In this document: one piece after another, positions 19,554-29,142 of the stretch
How the letters are laid out: each line of letters opens with the position of its first letter
Numbering within the stretch: the first letter of the stretch is position 1
Assembly: GCA_937138475.1 (NCBI GenBank)
Contig: CAKZPD010000037.1
Coordinates: 79,606 to 143,605 of the forward strand
DNA: 64,000 nt
Source of the DNA: an uncultured Sulfitobacter sp.
GTDB lineage: Bacteria > Pseudomonadota > Alphaproteobacteria > Rhodobacterales > Rhodobacteraceae
Reading direction: 5' to 3'
Program-made: the position numbers and the translations under genes
Notes under the pieces: model-generated
Told to the model about the DNA's origin: nothing
The model's database searches: none
What the model saw: the letters and a program-made list of their open reading frames with translations, nothing else

Positions 19554-20297
19554 TCAGCTTGGCAAACCGCCGTCACTGTCGTCGCCTGCTTCGTCCAGCA
19601 GGCGTTCAAGGTCTGGCACGGTCACATTGCGTTTGCCCTCAAGGATGATCACCCCATCACGCTTTAGCGCCGACATCTGACGGCTGACCGTTTCCAGCGT
19701 CAGCCCAAGATAATCGGCCATCGCCTCACGGGTCAGCGGCAAATCAAATCGCCGGGTCTGGCCGCTGCCGTCTTTGGCCAAAGCCGCGTCCCGCCGTGCC
19801 AAGATCGCAAGCAAACTGGCGATTTTTTCGCGGGCCGTCTTGCGGCCCAGCACCAGCATCCATTCGCGCGCTGCGTCCAGTTCATCCAATGTCATCTCAA
19901 GCAAACGATGCGCGACATGGGGGGTGGACAAAAGCATTTGCTCAAAGGGTTTGCGCCGAAAACAACACATGACCACATCCGTGGTCGCCGTCACGGTATA
20001 GGCCGCCGCAGACCGCCCCGGACGCCCGACAAAATCCGATGGCAGCAATATGCCCACCATCTGCGTCCGCCCGTCTTCCATGGTTTGGGTCAGCGCCGCA
20101 ACGCCTGACACCACCGAAGCCACGAATTCCATCGTGTCCCCGGCCCACATCAAGGTCTGACCGGCCGAGAAACTGCGGTAATATTTGATCTCGTCCAGTC
20201 GCGCCAATTCATCCGCGTCGCAGCGCGCACAAACGGCACGATGCCGGATCGGACAGTCGCTGCAATCGGCAGGGGCAAGTTTTCTCAAATCATTCAT
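19554..20297 (-). CDS. fnrL: Crp/Fnr transcriptional regulator FnrL
   Basis: 247 residues from ATG 20297, the usual FnrL length. N-terminal cysteines at 12, 15, 23 and 26 (CSDCPIRHRAVCARC), plus one of the pair in VVMCCFRRKP, provide ligands for the oxygen-sensitive 4Fe-4S cluster. The effector beta-roll is followed by a dimer helix and an HTH (EAMADYLGLTLETVSRQMSA). It switches on microaerobic genes when oxygen falls. A perfect FNR box lies 16 bases upstream of its own start, which suggests autoregulation. Confidence 0.96.
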   Translation of the reverse strand: MNDLRKLAPADCSDCPIRHRAVCARCDADELARLDEIKYYRSFSAGQTLMWAGDTMEFVASVVSGVAALTQTMEDGRTQMVGILLPSDFVGRPGRSAAAYTVTATTDVVMCCFRRKPFEQMLLSTPHVAHRLLEMTLDELDAAREWMLVLGRKTAREKIASLLAILARRDAALAKDGSGQTRRFDLPLTREAMADYLGLTLETVSRQMSALKRDGVIILEGKRNVTVPDLERLLDEAGDDSDGGLPS

Positions 20298-20312
20298 CGC
20301 TACGTCCAAATA

Positions 20313-20326
20313 TTGATCTGTATCAA
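20313..20326. promoter_or_regulatory. FNR/FnrL box in the fnrL/hemN gap
   Basis: TTGATctgtATCAA matches the consensus perfectly. It lies 16 bases before the fnrL ATG on one side and about 35 bases before the hemN start on the other. It is so close to fnrL that binding there would more likely repress fnrL while activating or tuning hemN. Confidence 0.88.
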
Positions 20327-20360
20327 GGAAGCCCCCGAACACCAGACTTAACGGTATTTG

Positions 20361-21716
20361 ATGGATTGTTCACCTCGATTGCGCGCTCTGGGACTTTTTG
20401 ACGCAAAAGTCCCGCGCTATACCAGCTATCCCACCGCGCCGCAGTTCAGCGCAGGCGTCGGTGTTTCACATTTTGACCACTGGGTCAAAGAAATTCCCCC
20501 TTTGGTTGAAATTTCTTTGTATCTGCATGTGCCGTTCTGCCGGCGCCTGTGTTGGTTTTGCGCCTGTCGCACACAGGGCACCCAGAAACTGGATCCGGTG
20601 CAAATTTACCTTGAAACGCTCAAGACCGAAATCCGCCAACTGGCCAGCATTCTGCCGGCGGGTGTGCGCATTGGTCATATGCACTGGGGGGGCGGAACCC
20701 CAACCTTGCTGACCCCGCAGATGATGACGGATTTAGCCGGCACCGTGCGCGCGGCCATTCCAATGTCCGAAACGGCCGAATTCTCGGTCGAGATTGACCC
20801 AAATGAAATCGACCAACCGCGCGTTGATGCCCTTGCGGCGGCAAGGATGACCCGCGCGTCAATCGGGGTGCAGGATTTTGATCCCGAAATTCAAAAGACC
20901 ATCGGACGCATTCAATCCTACGAGGTCACACAACAGGCCGCCCAGATGTTGCGTGCCGCCGGGGTGACATCGTTGAACACTGACATCCTTTTCGGCCTGC
21001 CCCATCAAACCACCGCCCGCATGGCGACCAGCGTAAAGCAGTTGCTGACATTGGAGCCAGACCGCGTTGCGCTTTATGGCTATGCGCATGTGCCATGGAT
21101 GGCCCGCCGTCAGGCGCTGATCCCTTCAGACGCCCTGCCCACCCCGCAAGAGCGCCTGACCCTGTTTGAAACCGCGCAAAAACTGTTCTTGCAAAACGAT
21201 TACGCGGCGATTGGCATCGACCATTTTGCCCGCCCATCCGACAGCCTGACCCAGGCGCAAAAATCCGGCACCTTGCGGCGCAATTTCCAAGGATATACCA
21301 GCGATCCCTATCCCGTGCTGATCGGTCTTGGGGCCTCGGCGATTTCTAAGTTTCCGCAAGGCTATGCGCAAAACGATCCATCGACCGGGGGCTATACCAA
21401 ATCCATTCGCGCGGGGCATTTTGCCACAACCCGCGGCCATACGCTGAGCCAGGATGACAAGCTGCGCGCCCGAATTATCGAAGCCCTGATGTGCGATTTC
21501 AAGGTAGATATATCCGACTTGACCGGCCGCGGATTGGGCCAGCCCAACGATATCCACCCGCTGTTTGAGCGGGCCGCCAAGACCTTTGCGGAATTTGTTG
21601 ATCACAGCGACCAGGGATTTTTCATTCACCCCAAGGGCCGCGCGTTGACCCGCATGATTGCCCGGCAGTTCGACGCCTATGACATGGCCGACAGCCGGCA
21701 TTCTTCGGCGATCTGA
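20361..21716 (+). CDS. hemN: Oxygen-independent coproporphyrinogen III dehydrogenase
   Basis: 451 residues from ATG 20361; a TTG one codon earlier is also possible. The radical-SAM cluster motif is HVPFCRRLCWFCACRTQ (CX3CX2C) at about residues 56-72. MHWGGGTPTLL, SVEIDPNE and the HemN C-terminal domain follow. It makes protoporphyrinogen IX without oxygen. It is divergent from fnrL across a perfect FNR box, so induction at low oxygen is expected. Confidence 0.97.
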   Translation: MDCSPRLRALGLFDAKVPRYTSYPTAPQFSAGVGVSHFDHWVKEIPPLVEISLYLHVPFCRRLCWFCACRTQGTQKLDPVQIYLETLKTEIRQLASILPAGVRIGHMHWGGGTPTLLTPQMMTDLAGTVRAAIPMSETAEFSVEIDPNEIDQPRVDALAAARMTRASIGVQDFDPEIQKTIGRIQSYEVTQQAAQMLRAAGVTSLNTDILFGLPHQTTARMATSVKQLLTLEPDRVALYGYAHVPWMARRQALIPSDALPTPQERLTLFETAQKLFLQNDYAAIGIDHFARPSDSLTQAQKSGTLRRNFQGYTSDPYPVLIGLGASAISKFPQGYAQNDPSTGGYTKSIRAGHFATTRGHTLSQDDKLRARIIEALMCDFKVDISDLTGRGLGQPNDIHPLFERAAKTFAEFVDHSDQGFFIHPKGRALTRMIARQFDAYDMADSRHSSAI

Positions 21717-21730
21717 CCTTGCTGCACTGC

Positions 21731-23311
21731 CTAACGCGTGGCTTGCAGCAGTTGCCGGGTATAGTCCGTCTGGGGCGCATCAAAAAGCTGTTGCGCCGGG
21801 CCATATTCGATCACATCGCCGCGTTTCATCACCAAGACTTGATGCGACATCGCCCGCACCACCTTTAGGTCATGTGAAATAAACAGATAGGCCAAGCCAT
21901 ATTTCATCTGAAGCGCGCGCAGCAGCTCTACGATCTGGACCTGAACGGTCATATCAAGCGCGCTTGTCGGTTCATCCAGCACCAGCAATTTAGGGCGCAA
22001 CACCATGGCGCGCGCAATGGCGATACGCTGGCGTTGCCCGCCGGAAAACTCGTGCGGATAGCGATCCATCGCCGCCGGGTCCAACCCCACCTCTTGCATG
22101 ACATCTGACACCAGCTGACGCTGGGGGGTGCCGGTGTCCAGTTTGTGCACGCTCAGCCCTTCGGCAATAATCTGCGCGCAGGTCATGCGGGGGCTCAGCG
22201 ATCCAAACGGATCCTGAAACACGATTTGCATGTCTTTGCGCAGGTGGCGCAACTGCTTGGTCGACCATTGCCGCAAATCCTGATCCAGATAACGAATGCT
22301 GCCGCTGGATTGGATCAGCCGCATAATGGCCAGCGCCAGCGTCGTCTTGCCGGAACCGCTTTCCCCGACAATGCCCAGCGTTTCGCCGGCGCGCACGGTC
22401 AGGCTGGTGTCATTCACCGCTTTTACATGCCCTATGGTGCGGCGCAAAAATCCGGCCTGAATGGGAAACCACACCCGCAGGTTCTGGGTGCTGGCGATCA
22501 CGGGGGCCTTGTCTGGCACAGGTGCAGGGGCGCCGCTTGGCTCGGCCGCCAACAGCTTTTGGGTATAGGGGTGCTGCGGGCTTTGGAAAATCTGTGTTGT
22601 CGGGCCTTGTTCGACGATTTCGCCGTTCTGCATGACACAAACCCGGTCCGCGATGCGGCGCACGATGCCCAGATCATGGGTGATGAACAAAAGCCCCATG
22701 CCCATGCGATCCTTGAGGTCTTTCAACAGCTCAAGAATTTGCGCCTGAATTGTCACATCCAGCGCCGTGGTTGGTTCATCCGCGATCAGCACATGCGGCG
22801 CATTGGCGAGCGCCATGGCAATCATGATCCGCTGCCGTTGCCCGCCGGACAGCTGATGGGGATAACTGCCCAACCGATCCTGTGCGTCCTGAATTCCCAC
22901 CTGATCAAGCAGCGCCAAGATCTTTTCCCGCGCGGCATCCCCGGCCAACCCTTGATGCAGGGCCAGGCTTTCCGCCAGCTGTTTTTCGATGGTGTGCAGT
23001 GGGTTCAGCGATGTCATCGGCTCTTGAAAGATAAAGCTGATGTCGTTGCCGCGCACCTGCCGCAGGGTGGCCTCGTCTGCGCCGATCATCTCTTGGCCGT
23101 TGAACCGCGCCGATCCGCGCACCTGTGCGTTGTCACCCAACAAAGACACCAGCGACAGGGCCGACACCGATTTTCCCGATCCGCTTTCCCCGACCAGGGC
23201 AACTGTCTCGCCCTTGTCCAGATGAAAGCTGATGCCTTTGACCGCCGGTGTTACTCCGCCATCTTGTCGAAACGCAACGTGCAGATCTTTGACGTCAAGG
23301 ACCGGGCTCAT
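21731..23311 (-). CDS. yejF: Peptide ABC transporter, fused ATP-binding protein YejF
   Basis: 526 residues with two complete ABC ATPase domains. The Walker A motifs are GESGSGKSV and GESGSGKTTL, the signatures are LSGGQRQRI and FSGGQRQRI, and the Walker B motifs end in DEPT. Each half also has the oligopeptide-ABC C-terminal region. It powers uptake of peptides (in enterobacteria also microcin C) through YejBE. Its ATG overlaps the yejE stop by four bases. It converges with hemN. Confidence 0.93.
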   Translation of the reverse strand: MSPVLDVKDLHVAFRQDGGVTPAVKGISFHLDKGETVALVGESGSGKSVSALSLVSLLGDNAQVRGSARFNGQEMIGADEATLRQVRGNDISFIFQEPMTSLNPLHTIEKQLAESLALHQGLAGDAAREKILALLDQVGIQDAQDRLGSYPHQLSGGQRQRIMIAMALANAPHVLIADEPTTALDVTIQAQILELLKDLKDRMGMGLLFITHDLGIVRRIADRVCVMQNGEIVEQGPTTQIFQSPQHPYTQKLLAAEPSGAPAPVPDKAPVIASTQNLRVWFPIQAGFLRRTIGHVKAVNDTSLTVRAGETLGIVGESGSGKTTLALAIMRLIQSSGSIRYLDQDLRQWSTKQLRHLRKDMQIVFQDPFGSLSPRMTCAQIIAEGLSVHKLDTGTPQRQLVSDVMQEVGLDPAAMDRYPHEFSGGQRQRIAIARAMVLRPKLLVLDEPTSALDMTVQVQIVELLRALQMKYGLAYLFISHDLKVVRAMSHQVLVMKRGDVIEYGPAQQLFDAPQTDYTRQLLQATR

Positions 23312-24414
23312 GAAAATGTCTTTCGTGGGTCAAAGGCATCGCGGATCCCTTCAAAGATAAACACCAGCAACGACAGCATGATCGCAAAGGTAAAGAATGC
23401 GGTAAACGCCAGCCACGGCGCTTGCAGGTTTTGCTTGGCTTGCAGGGTCAACTCTCCGAGCGAGGGGGCCGACGACGGCAAGCCAAAGCCCAAAAAGTCC
23501 AAAATCGCCAAGGTCGAAATCGTTCCGGTGATGATAAACGGCAGCATTGTCAGGGTCGCCACCATCGCATTGGGCAGCATGTGACGGAACATGATCGTTG
23601 CATTCGATACCCCCAGCGCCTTGGCCGCGCGCACATATTCCAGATTTCGGGCACGCAAGAATTCGGCCCGCACCACGCCAACAAGAGATGTCCAGGAAAA
23701 TAGCACCAGCAGCACCACCAACAGCCAAAAACTGCGCCCCAATATCGCGAACATGATGATGATCACATAAAGCGACGGGGTCGAGGACCAGATTTCAATG
23801 ACCCGCTGAAAGATCAGGTCAAGCCACCCGCCGAAAAATCCCTGCACAGCGCCGGCCATGATCCCGATCAAGCTGGCCGCGCCCGTCACCAAAATGGTAA
23901 ATACAATAGACAAGCGAAACCCATGAATAACCCGCGCCAAGACATCGCGCTTGGTGCCATCGGTGCCCAAAAGGTTCTGCCGATTGGGCGGCAACGGCGC
24001 AGCACCGGGGCGATCCACCGCCGTGTCAAAAGAATATGGGATCAGCGGCCAAATGGCCCAGCCTTTGTCAATCGGTTGCCCACCGACCTGCCCATCTTGC
24101 GCATCAAGGATCAGCCCGTCCGGGTCATCGAAACATTGATCCAGCCCGCCGGTTTCGATCAGGCATTTCACCTCGGGGTCGCGATAGACGGCCTCGGTTT
24201 GGAAATCGCCGCCAAACGTTGTTTCCGGGTAAAACTTGAAGATCGGCGCGTAATATTGACCGCGATATTGCACCAATATCGGTTTGTCATAGGCCACGAA
24301 CTCGGCCATCAGGGAAATGCCGAACAAGATCGCAAAAATCCAAAGCGACCAATAGGCACGCCGATTTCTTTTGAAATTGCGCCAGCGTCGTTGATTAAGC
24401 GGTGAAAGCGCCAT
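23308..24414 (-). CDS. yejE: Peptide ABC transporter permease YejE
   Basis: 368 residues from ATG 24414, which has GAGGGG at good spacing; the GTG at 24420 is too close to it. There is an N-terminal membrane helix and a large periplasmic insertion (about 50-150), then the BPD permease core with the EAA-like loop EFLRARNLEYVRAAKALGVS. YejE forms the channel with YejB. It lies between yejB and yejF in a tight operon. Confidence 0.92.
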   Translation of the reverse strand: MALSPLNQRRWRNFKRNRRAYWSLWIFAILFGISLMAEFVAYDKPILVQYRGQYYAPIFKFYPETTFGGDFQTEAVYRDPEVKCLIETGGLDQCFDDPDGLILDAQDGQVGGQPIDKGWAIWPLIPYSFDTAVDRPGAAPLPPNRQNLLGTDGTKRDVLARVIHGFRLSIVFTILVTGAASLIGIMAGAVQGFFGGWLDLIFQRVIEIWSSTPSLYVIIIMFAILGRSFWLLVVLLVLFSWTSLVGVVRAEFLRARNLEYVRAAKALGVSNATIMFRHMLPNAMVATLTMLPFIITGTISTLAILDFLGFGLPSSAPSLGELTLQAKQNLQAPWLAFTAFFTFAIMLSLLVFIFEGIRDAFDPRKTFS

Positions 24415-24416
24415 GA

Positions 24417-25505
24417 TCACCCCTCGCGACGTTCAAAATCAATCCGCGGATCGACCAGAACATACATAAGATCGGACAATATCCCCACCACCAGCCCGAT
24501 CAGGCCAAAGATGAACAGCGTCCCGAAAACGATGGGGTAATCGCGTGCCACGGCGGCCTCGAACCCAAGGCGCCCCAACCCATCCAGCGAAAAGATCGTT
24601 TCAATAATCAACGAGCCGCCAAAAAACACCCCGATAAACACCGCCGGAAAGCCGGCAATGACGATCAACATGGCGTTGCGGAATACATGGCCATAAAGGA
24701 CGCGTCGCTCTGACAGGCCCTTGGCGCGTGCGGTCATGACATAGTGTTTCTTGATCTCGTCCAGAAAACTGTTTTTGGTCAGCAGTGTAAGCGTGGCAAA
24801 GGCGGATATGGTCGACGCCAAGACCGGCAGGGTGATATGCCAAAAATAATCTGCCACTTTGCCCAACGGGCTGAGTTGATCAAAATCATCCGAGGTCAGC
24901 CCGCGCAGCGGAAACACCTGCCAGTATGAGCCACCGGCGAATAACACCAGCAGCAAAATCGCAAACAAGAACCCCGGAATGGCATAGGCCGCGATAATTG
25001 CGCCGCTGGTCCATGTATCGAACCGGCTGCCGTCGCGCACCGCCTTTGCGATACCCAAAGGGATCGACACCAGATAGGCGATCAATGTTGACCACAGCCC
25101 CAAGGTGATCGACACCGGCAGCTTTTCCTTGACCAGCTCAATCACGCTGATGGATCTGAAATAGCTGTCGCCAAAATCAAACCGGACATAGTTCCACATC
25201 ATGTTGATGAACCGCTGGACCGGTGGCTTGTCAAAGCCAAATTCGCGCTCAAGCTCGGCGATGAATTCAGGCGGCAAGCCGCGCGCGCCAATATATTGGT
25301 TTCCGCCGGTTTCCAGCGCCGTTTCCCCGGCATCGTTGCCCGCCCCGGCAAAGCCTTGAAAGACATCGCCGCCGCCCTGAATGCGGGCAATCGCCTGTTC
25401 AACCGGACCGCCAGGCACGAATTGCACCAAGGCAAAATTGATCAACATAATACCAAAAAGCGTTGGAATGATCAGCAAAAGCCGTCGAAGGATATAGGCA
25501 CCCAT
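24417..25505 (-). CDS. yejB: Peptide ABC transporter permease YejB
   Basis: 362 residues from ATG 25505. The N-terminus [20 protein letters not shown] is the classic DppB/OppB start. A long periplasmic loop with [11 protein letters not shown] follows, as in YejB, then six helices and the permease loop [19 protein letters not shown]. It is four bases downstream of yejA. The YejB-specific insertion separates it from ordinary dipeptide permeases. Confidence 0.92.
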   Translation of the reverse strand: MGAYILRRLLLIIPTLFGIMLINFALVQFVPGGPVEQAIARIQGGGDVFQGFAGAGNDAGETALETGGNQYIGARGLPPEFIAELEREFGFDKPPVQRFINMMWNYVRFDFGDSYFRSISVIELVKEKLPVSITLGLWSTLIAYLVSIPLGIAKAVRDGSRFDTWTSGAIIAAYAIPGFLFAILLLVLFAGGSYWQVFPLRGLTSDDFDQLSPLGKVADYFWHITLPVLASTISAFATLTLLTKNSFLDEIKKHYVMTARAKGLSERRVLYGHVFRNAMLIVIAGFPAVFIGVFFGGSLIIETIFSLDGLGRLGFEAAVARDYPIVFGTLFIFGLIGLVVGILSDLMYVLVDPRIDFERREG

Positions 25506-25509
25506 CGGT

Positions 25510-27405
25510 CTAGCGCAGCGCCCCGGCAGCGCGCAATGCGTCTGCCTTGTCTTGGTTGTACCACCAGAAATCGAGGTATCCCAAAGCAAAATCCGGCAAG
25601 TTTTCGGGGTATTCATACTGATCGTAATAGGCGACCCAATGATTGTCGTTATACCAGGTGGGGATCATGAAAAACTCATATCTCAGCGCCCGGTCCAGCG
25701 CCATCAATGTGGTTTTCTCTTCCGCTGCGCTTTGCGCATTCAAGGACGCGTCGATGATCGCATCCACCATCGGGCTGGCCAGGCCAGCGGGATTGAACAA
25801 GCTGAAAGCCGCTGTTTCAGACCCATAACGTTGCATCAAACCGGTGCCGGTCCCCAAGAATGCACCATAGCTGTCATAGACCATATCATAATCGCGGTCG
25901 CGCTCGCGCAGGGTATATTGCGAGGCATCAACCGCCTCGAGCACCGCTTCGATGCCCATATTCTCAAGGTTTGACATAAAGTTTTCGACAATCGCGCTCA
26001 GGGTCGCCGACCCGGCCGAATTCAGCAAAAACGTCAGCCTGAGCGACGCGCCGGCTGCGTTGCGGCGTTTGCCATCATCGCCCACCGCCCAGCCGGCTTG
26101 ATCCAGCAGCTTCATCGCCTGGCGCAGGTTTTTACGATCCAACAGCCGCTTGCTGTCTGACGTATGGGGCACCCGCGCGGGCGCGCTCAGCACCTCGGGG
26201 GGAACCACATCCCCTAGGGATTTCAGGAAAGCAAGCTCATCATCAACGGGCGGGCCACCGGCCATCAGCTCAGTGCCTTGGGTAAACGAAGCGCGCGGCT
26301 TGAACAGCCCGAATTGCAGCGATTCGTTTGTCCATTCGAAATTGAACCCCAATGCGACCGCTTCGCGCACCCGCTTGTCTTTGAACACATCACGGCCCAG
26401 GTTAAAGACGATGCCAGCCGGCGTTGCGGGCGAACCATCGTGAAGCTCTTGCTTGACCACGGCGCCCGTGCTGACCTTTGGGAAATCATAGGCGCTGGCC
26501 CATTGCCGCGAATTCCCTTCGCGGCGAAAGGTGTATTCCCCCGCCTTAAACGCCTCAAAGGCGGCGTTCTCATCCCCGAAATATTCCACCCGAATGGCAT
26601 CGAAATTGTGGCGGCCAACGTTGATCGGCAAATCTTTGCCCCAGTAATCGGGGTTGCGTTTGTAAACGATTCGCCGGTTCACATCGATGCTGTCGATCAT
26701 ATACGGCCCCGACCCCGGCGAAGTCATCAAACGGCTTTCATCCAGCCGCGCCCCGGTTTTGTCGAACCACGCTTTTGACCACGCCGGCACCCCGCCCACC
26801 TGATCAATCAGGCTCCGCCGCGAAATACCCGGCGTAAAGTGGAATTTGATGGTGTGATCGTCAATAACCTCAACCTTGGGGATACGTTTGCGCACCGCAT
26901 CCGCATAGGACTTAAGCCCCTGATCCAAGAGAAGATTATGACTGAACGCAATGTCATGCGCTGTCACCGGGGTGCCATCGGAAAACCGCGCCTCGGGGCG
27001 CATATAGAAGATAACCCAATCTTTTCCTTCGGGATATTCCAGACGTTCAGCCAACAGCCCATAGGATTCGCCATAGACATCCGCCGGGGCCGGCTCTGAA
27101 TTGTTTCCCTCGCCCAACAGGCTTTCATACATGATGGTCGACAGCGCCCCACCACGCCCCTTGCGCGAATAGGGATTCATCGAATCAAACGTGCCCAATG
27201 TGCCAAGGGATATCTCTCCGCCCTTGGGGGCATCAGGATTGACATAGTCAAAGTGCTTGAAATCCGCAGGATAGGTTAGATCGCCGTAAAAGGAATAACC
27301 ATGGCTTACGATCATCTTGCCCTCGGCCATGACCGCCCCGCCGGATGCCGCCGCCACAATGACCGGCAAAACACGCACAAACTTGCGAACCCAATGTAAC
27401 ACCAT
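25510..27405 (-). CDS. yejA: Peptide ABC transporter substrate-binding protein YejA
   Basis: 631 residues from ATG 27405. The signal peptide ends near [12 protein letters not shown]. The mature protein starts [20 protein letters not shown] with the PDAPKGGEI stretch of family 5 solute-binding proteins of the YejA type. It binds oligopeptides in the periplasm for YejBEF. It is the first gene of yejABEF. A short run of T-rich sequence and the terminator of the cytochrome gene lie upstream. Confidence 0.93.
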   Translation of the reverse strand: MVLHWVRKFVRVLPVIVAAASGGAVMAEGKMIVSHGYSFYGDLTYPADFKHFDYVNPDAPKGGEISLGTLGTFDSMNPYSRKGRGGALSTIMYESLLGEGNNSEPAPADVYGESYGLLAERLEYPEGKDWVIFYMRPEARFSDGTPVTAHDIAFSHNLLLDQGLKSYADAVRKRIPKVEVIDDHTIKFHFTPGISRRSLIDQVGGVPAWSKAWFDKTGARLDESRLMTSPGSGPYMIDSIDVNRRIVYKRNPDYWGKDLPINVGRHNFDAIRVEYFGDENAAFEAFKAGEYTFRREGNSRQWASAYDFPKVSTGAVVKQELHDGSPATPAGIVFNLGRDVFKDKRVREAVALGFNFEWTNESLQFGLFKPRASFTQGTELMAGGPPVDDELAFLKSLGDVVPPEVLSAPARVPHTSDSKRLLDRKNLRQAMKLLDQAGWAVGDDGKRRNAAGASLRLTFLLNSAGSATLSAIVENFMSNLENMGIEAVLEAVDASQYTLRERDRDYDMVYDSYGAFLGTGTGLMQRYGSETAAFSLFNPAGLASPMVDAIIDASLNAQSAAEEKTTLMALDRALRYEFFMIPTWYNDNHWVAYYDQYEYPENLPDFALGYLDFWWYNQDKADALRAAGALR

Positions 27406-27529
27406 CAAAGCATCCCCTCAGAAGCCAGCCAAAGGGCACGCGCCCCGGCCACAACACGATAGAGGCCCAATGCGCCCGAACACAAGTTGCGAAACCGTGA
27501 AGTTAAAAGGATTTTCCGTTCAGACAAGC

Positions 27530-27558
27530 AAAAGGCCGCCTGCCCAAGGCAAGCGGCC
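27530..27558 (-). terminator. Intrinsic terminator of the cytochrome c gene
   Basis: On the minus strand GGCCGCTTGCC (27548-27558) pairs with GGCAGGCGGCC (27534-27544) with one G-T pair and a 3-base loop, followed by TTTTG. It lies 22 bases after the cytochrome stop. Confidence 0.8.
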
Positions 27559-27579
27559 CGTCACTGCGCTTGGCGCAAA

Positions 27580-28101
27580 TCAGTTATCCAGGCTGTCCAG
27601 ATACGCGATCACATTCACCCGGTCTTCGATCTTCTTCAGACCGGCAAAGCTCATCGAGGTGCCTGCGGCATAGGCGCTTGGCTTTTCAAGGAACCCGCTC
27701 AGGGCTTCGGCGGTCCAATCGCCGCCCAGATCGCTCAGCGCACCGGAATAGCTAAAGCCATCCGCCGCCGCGATCGGCCGTCCGACAACGCCATACAGAT
27801 ACGGGCCTGTGGCATTCGCGCCGCTCTCAAGCTTGTGGCACGCGCTGCATTTCTTGAACACTTTGGCGCCCTTGCCCACATCCGCAGATGCCAGCAAAGC
27901 ACCGAAATCGACCTCTTCCGCCTCTGCGGCGCCGGAATCGCCCTCGTCTGTTTCGATCACATAGGCAGCCTCGCCATGCGAATCCATGTGATACAGCTCT
28001 TCTGCGGCCCATTTGCCCAAAAGAAGCACGAGCAGCGCGCCGCACAGCCCGCCGGTGAGTTTAGTTAAGGTCATTGTGTCGAACATCGGCTTGTCGTCCA
28101 T
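27580..28101 (-). CDS. Membrane-anchored cytochrome c (CycM/CycY type)
   Basis: 173 residues. An uncleaved N-terminal helix (LTGGLCGALLVLLLGKWAA) acts as an anchor. An acidic, alanine-rich linker (about 45-70) leads to a class I cytochrome c domain with CSACHKLE at about 83-90 and the methionine loop GTSMSFAGL. Such anchored cytochromes shuttle electrons from the bc1 complex to terminal oxidases, which fits with the cbb3 genes nearby. An alternative start is ATG 28086. A terminator follows the gene. Confidence 0.92.
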   Translation of the reverse strand: MDDKPMFDTMTLTKLTGGLCGALLVLLLGKWAAEELYHMDSHGEAAYVIETDEGDSGAAEAEEVDFGALLASADVGKGAKVFKKCSACHKLESGANATGPYLYGVVGRPIAAADGFSYSGALSDLGGDWTAEALSGFLEKPSAYAAGTSMSFAGLKKIEDRVNVIAYLDSLDN

Positions 28102-28207
28102 TGCTATGGGTTTAAGGGCTGTCTATTGCTTCACCTTGGCGCTGGCAAGGTGTAGTTACCGCGACCAAACGCCCTGATTGACGCAAAACTGCCCGAGGAA
28201 GCCAAAA

Positions 28208-29053
28208 ATGAGCCCTTCAAAGTCAGATCGCATCGCCTTCCAAGGCGAGCTTGGCGCCTACAGCCACGAGGCCTGCCGCACGGCCCGCCCCGATATGACC
28301 CCAGTGCCCTGCCCCAGCTTCGAAGACGCAATCGCTGCGGTGAAATCCGGTAAGGCCGATCTGGCAATGCTGCCCGTCGAAAACTCAACCTATGGCCGTG
28401 TGGCGGATATCCACAGCCTTTTGCCCCAATCGGGGCTGCATATCGTGGACGAAGCCTTTGTGCGGGTCCACATCAACCTGATGGGGCTGCCCGGCACACA
28501 AATCAGCGATATCAAATCAGCCAAAAGCCACACCGTGCTTTTGGGGCAATGCAAGGATTTCCTCGCCCAGCACGCCATTCGCCGCATCACCGGGGCGGAT
28601 ACAGCCGGCTCCGCAAAAGAGGTCGCCGCCGCGCAAGATCCAACCATGGGGGCCCTGGCCAGCGAATTGGCTGCTGAAATCTATGGCCTGGATGTGCTCG
28701 CCCGCCATATCGAAGACCAGGGCAACAATACCACACGGTTCTTGATCATGTCCCCACATGCCAATCACAATCGCCGCGGCGATCATGGCATGATCACCAG
28801 CTTCGTCTTCGAAGTCCGCAACATCCCGGCGGCCCTCTACAAAGCTATGGGCGGTTTCGCCACCAATGGCGTCAACATGACCAAACTCGAAAGCTATATG
28901 GTCGGCGGCTCCTTCACCGCCACCCAGTTTTATGCCGATATCCAGGGCCACCCCGATGATCCCGGCGTGCGCCGCGCAATGGACGAACTCGATTACTTCA
29001 CCAACATGATCGAAGTCCTCGGCGTCTACCCCGCCGACGCCGGTCGCGACTAA
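28208..29053 (+). CDS. pheA: Prephenate dehydratase
   Basis: 281 residues from ATG 28208. It is monofunctional, with no chorismate mutase domain. It converts prephenate to phenylpyruvate for phenylalanine synthesis. The catalytic domain begins IAFQGELGAYSHEA and contains LPVENSTYGRVADIH and NTTRFLIM, the TRF catalytic motif. The C-terminal ACT domain (about 190-270) carries ESYMVGGSF, where phenylalanine binds for feedback inhibition. It is divergent from the cytochrome gene. A repeat copy follows ten bases after its stop. Confidence 0.95.
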   Translation: MSPSKSDRIAFQGELGAYSHEACRTARPDMTPVPCPSFEDAIAAVKSGKADLAMLPVENSTYGRVADIHSLLPQSGLHIVDEAFVRVHINLMGLPGTQISDIKSAKSHTVLLGQCKDFLAQHAIRRITGADTAGSAKEVAAAQDPTMGALASELAAEIYGLDVLARHIEDQGNNTTRFLIMSPHANHNRRGDHGMITSFVFEVRNIPAALYKAMGGFATNGVNMTKLESYMVGGSFTATQFYADIQGHPDDPGVRRAMDELDYFTNMIEVLGVYPADAGRD

Positions 29054-29063
29054 CCCCAGCCCG

Positions 29064-29099
29064 CTTCTTTTGTTCTTAAATATCCCCGCCGGAGGCTCC
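29064..29099 (+). repeat. Intergenic 3'-flank repeat, copy A
   Basis: Starts CTTCTTTTGTTC, then two variable bases, then AAATATCCCCGCCGGAGG. It lies ten bases after the pheA stop in the sense direction of pheA. Five more copies occur in the window. Confidence 0.85.
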
Positions 29100-29142
29100 C
29101 ACACTCAGCCCCCAGCGCTGCGCGGATCTTGGGCACGCGCCG

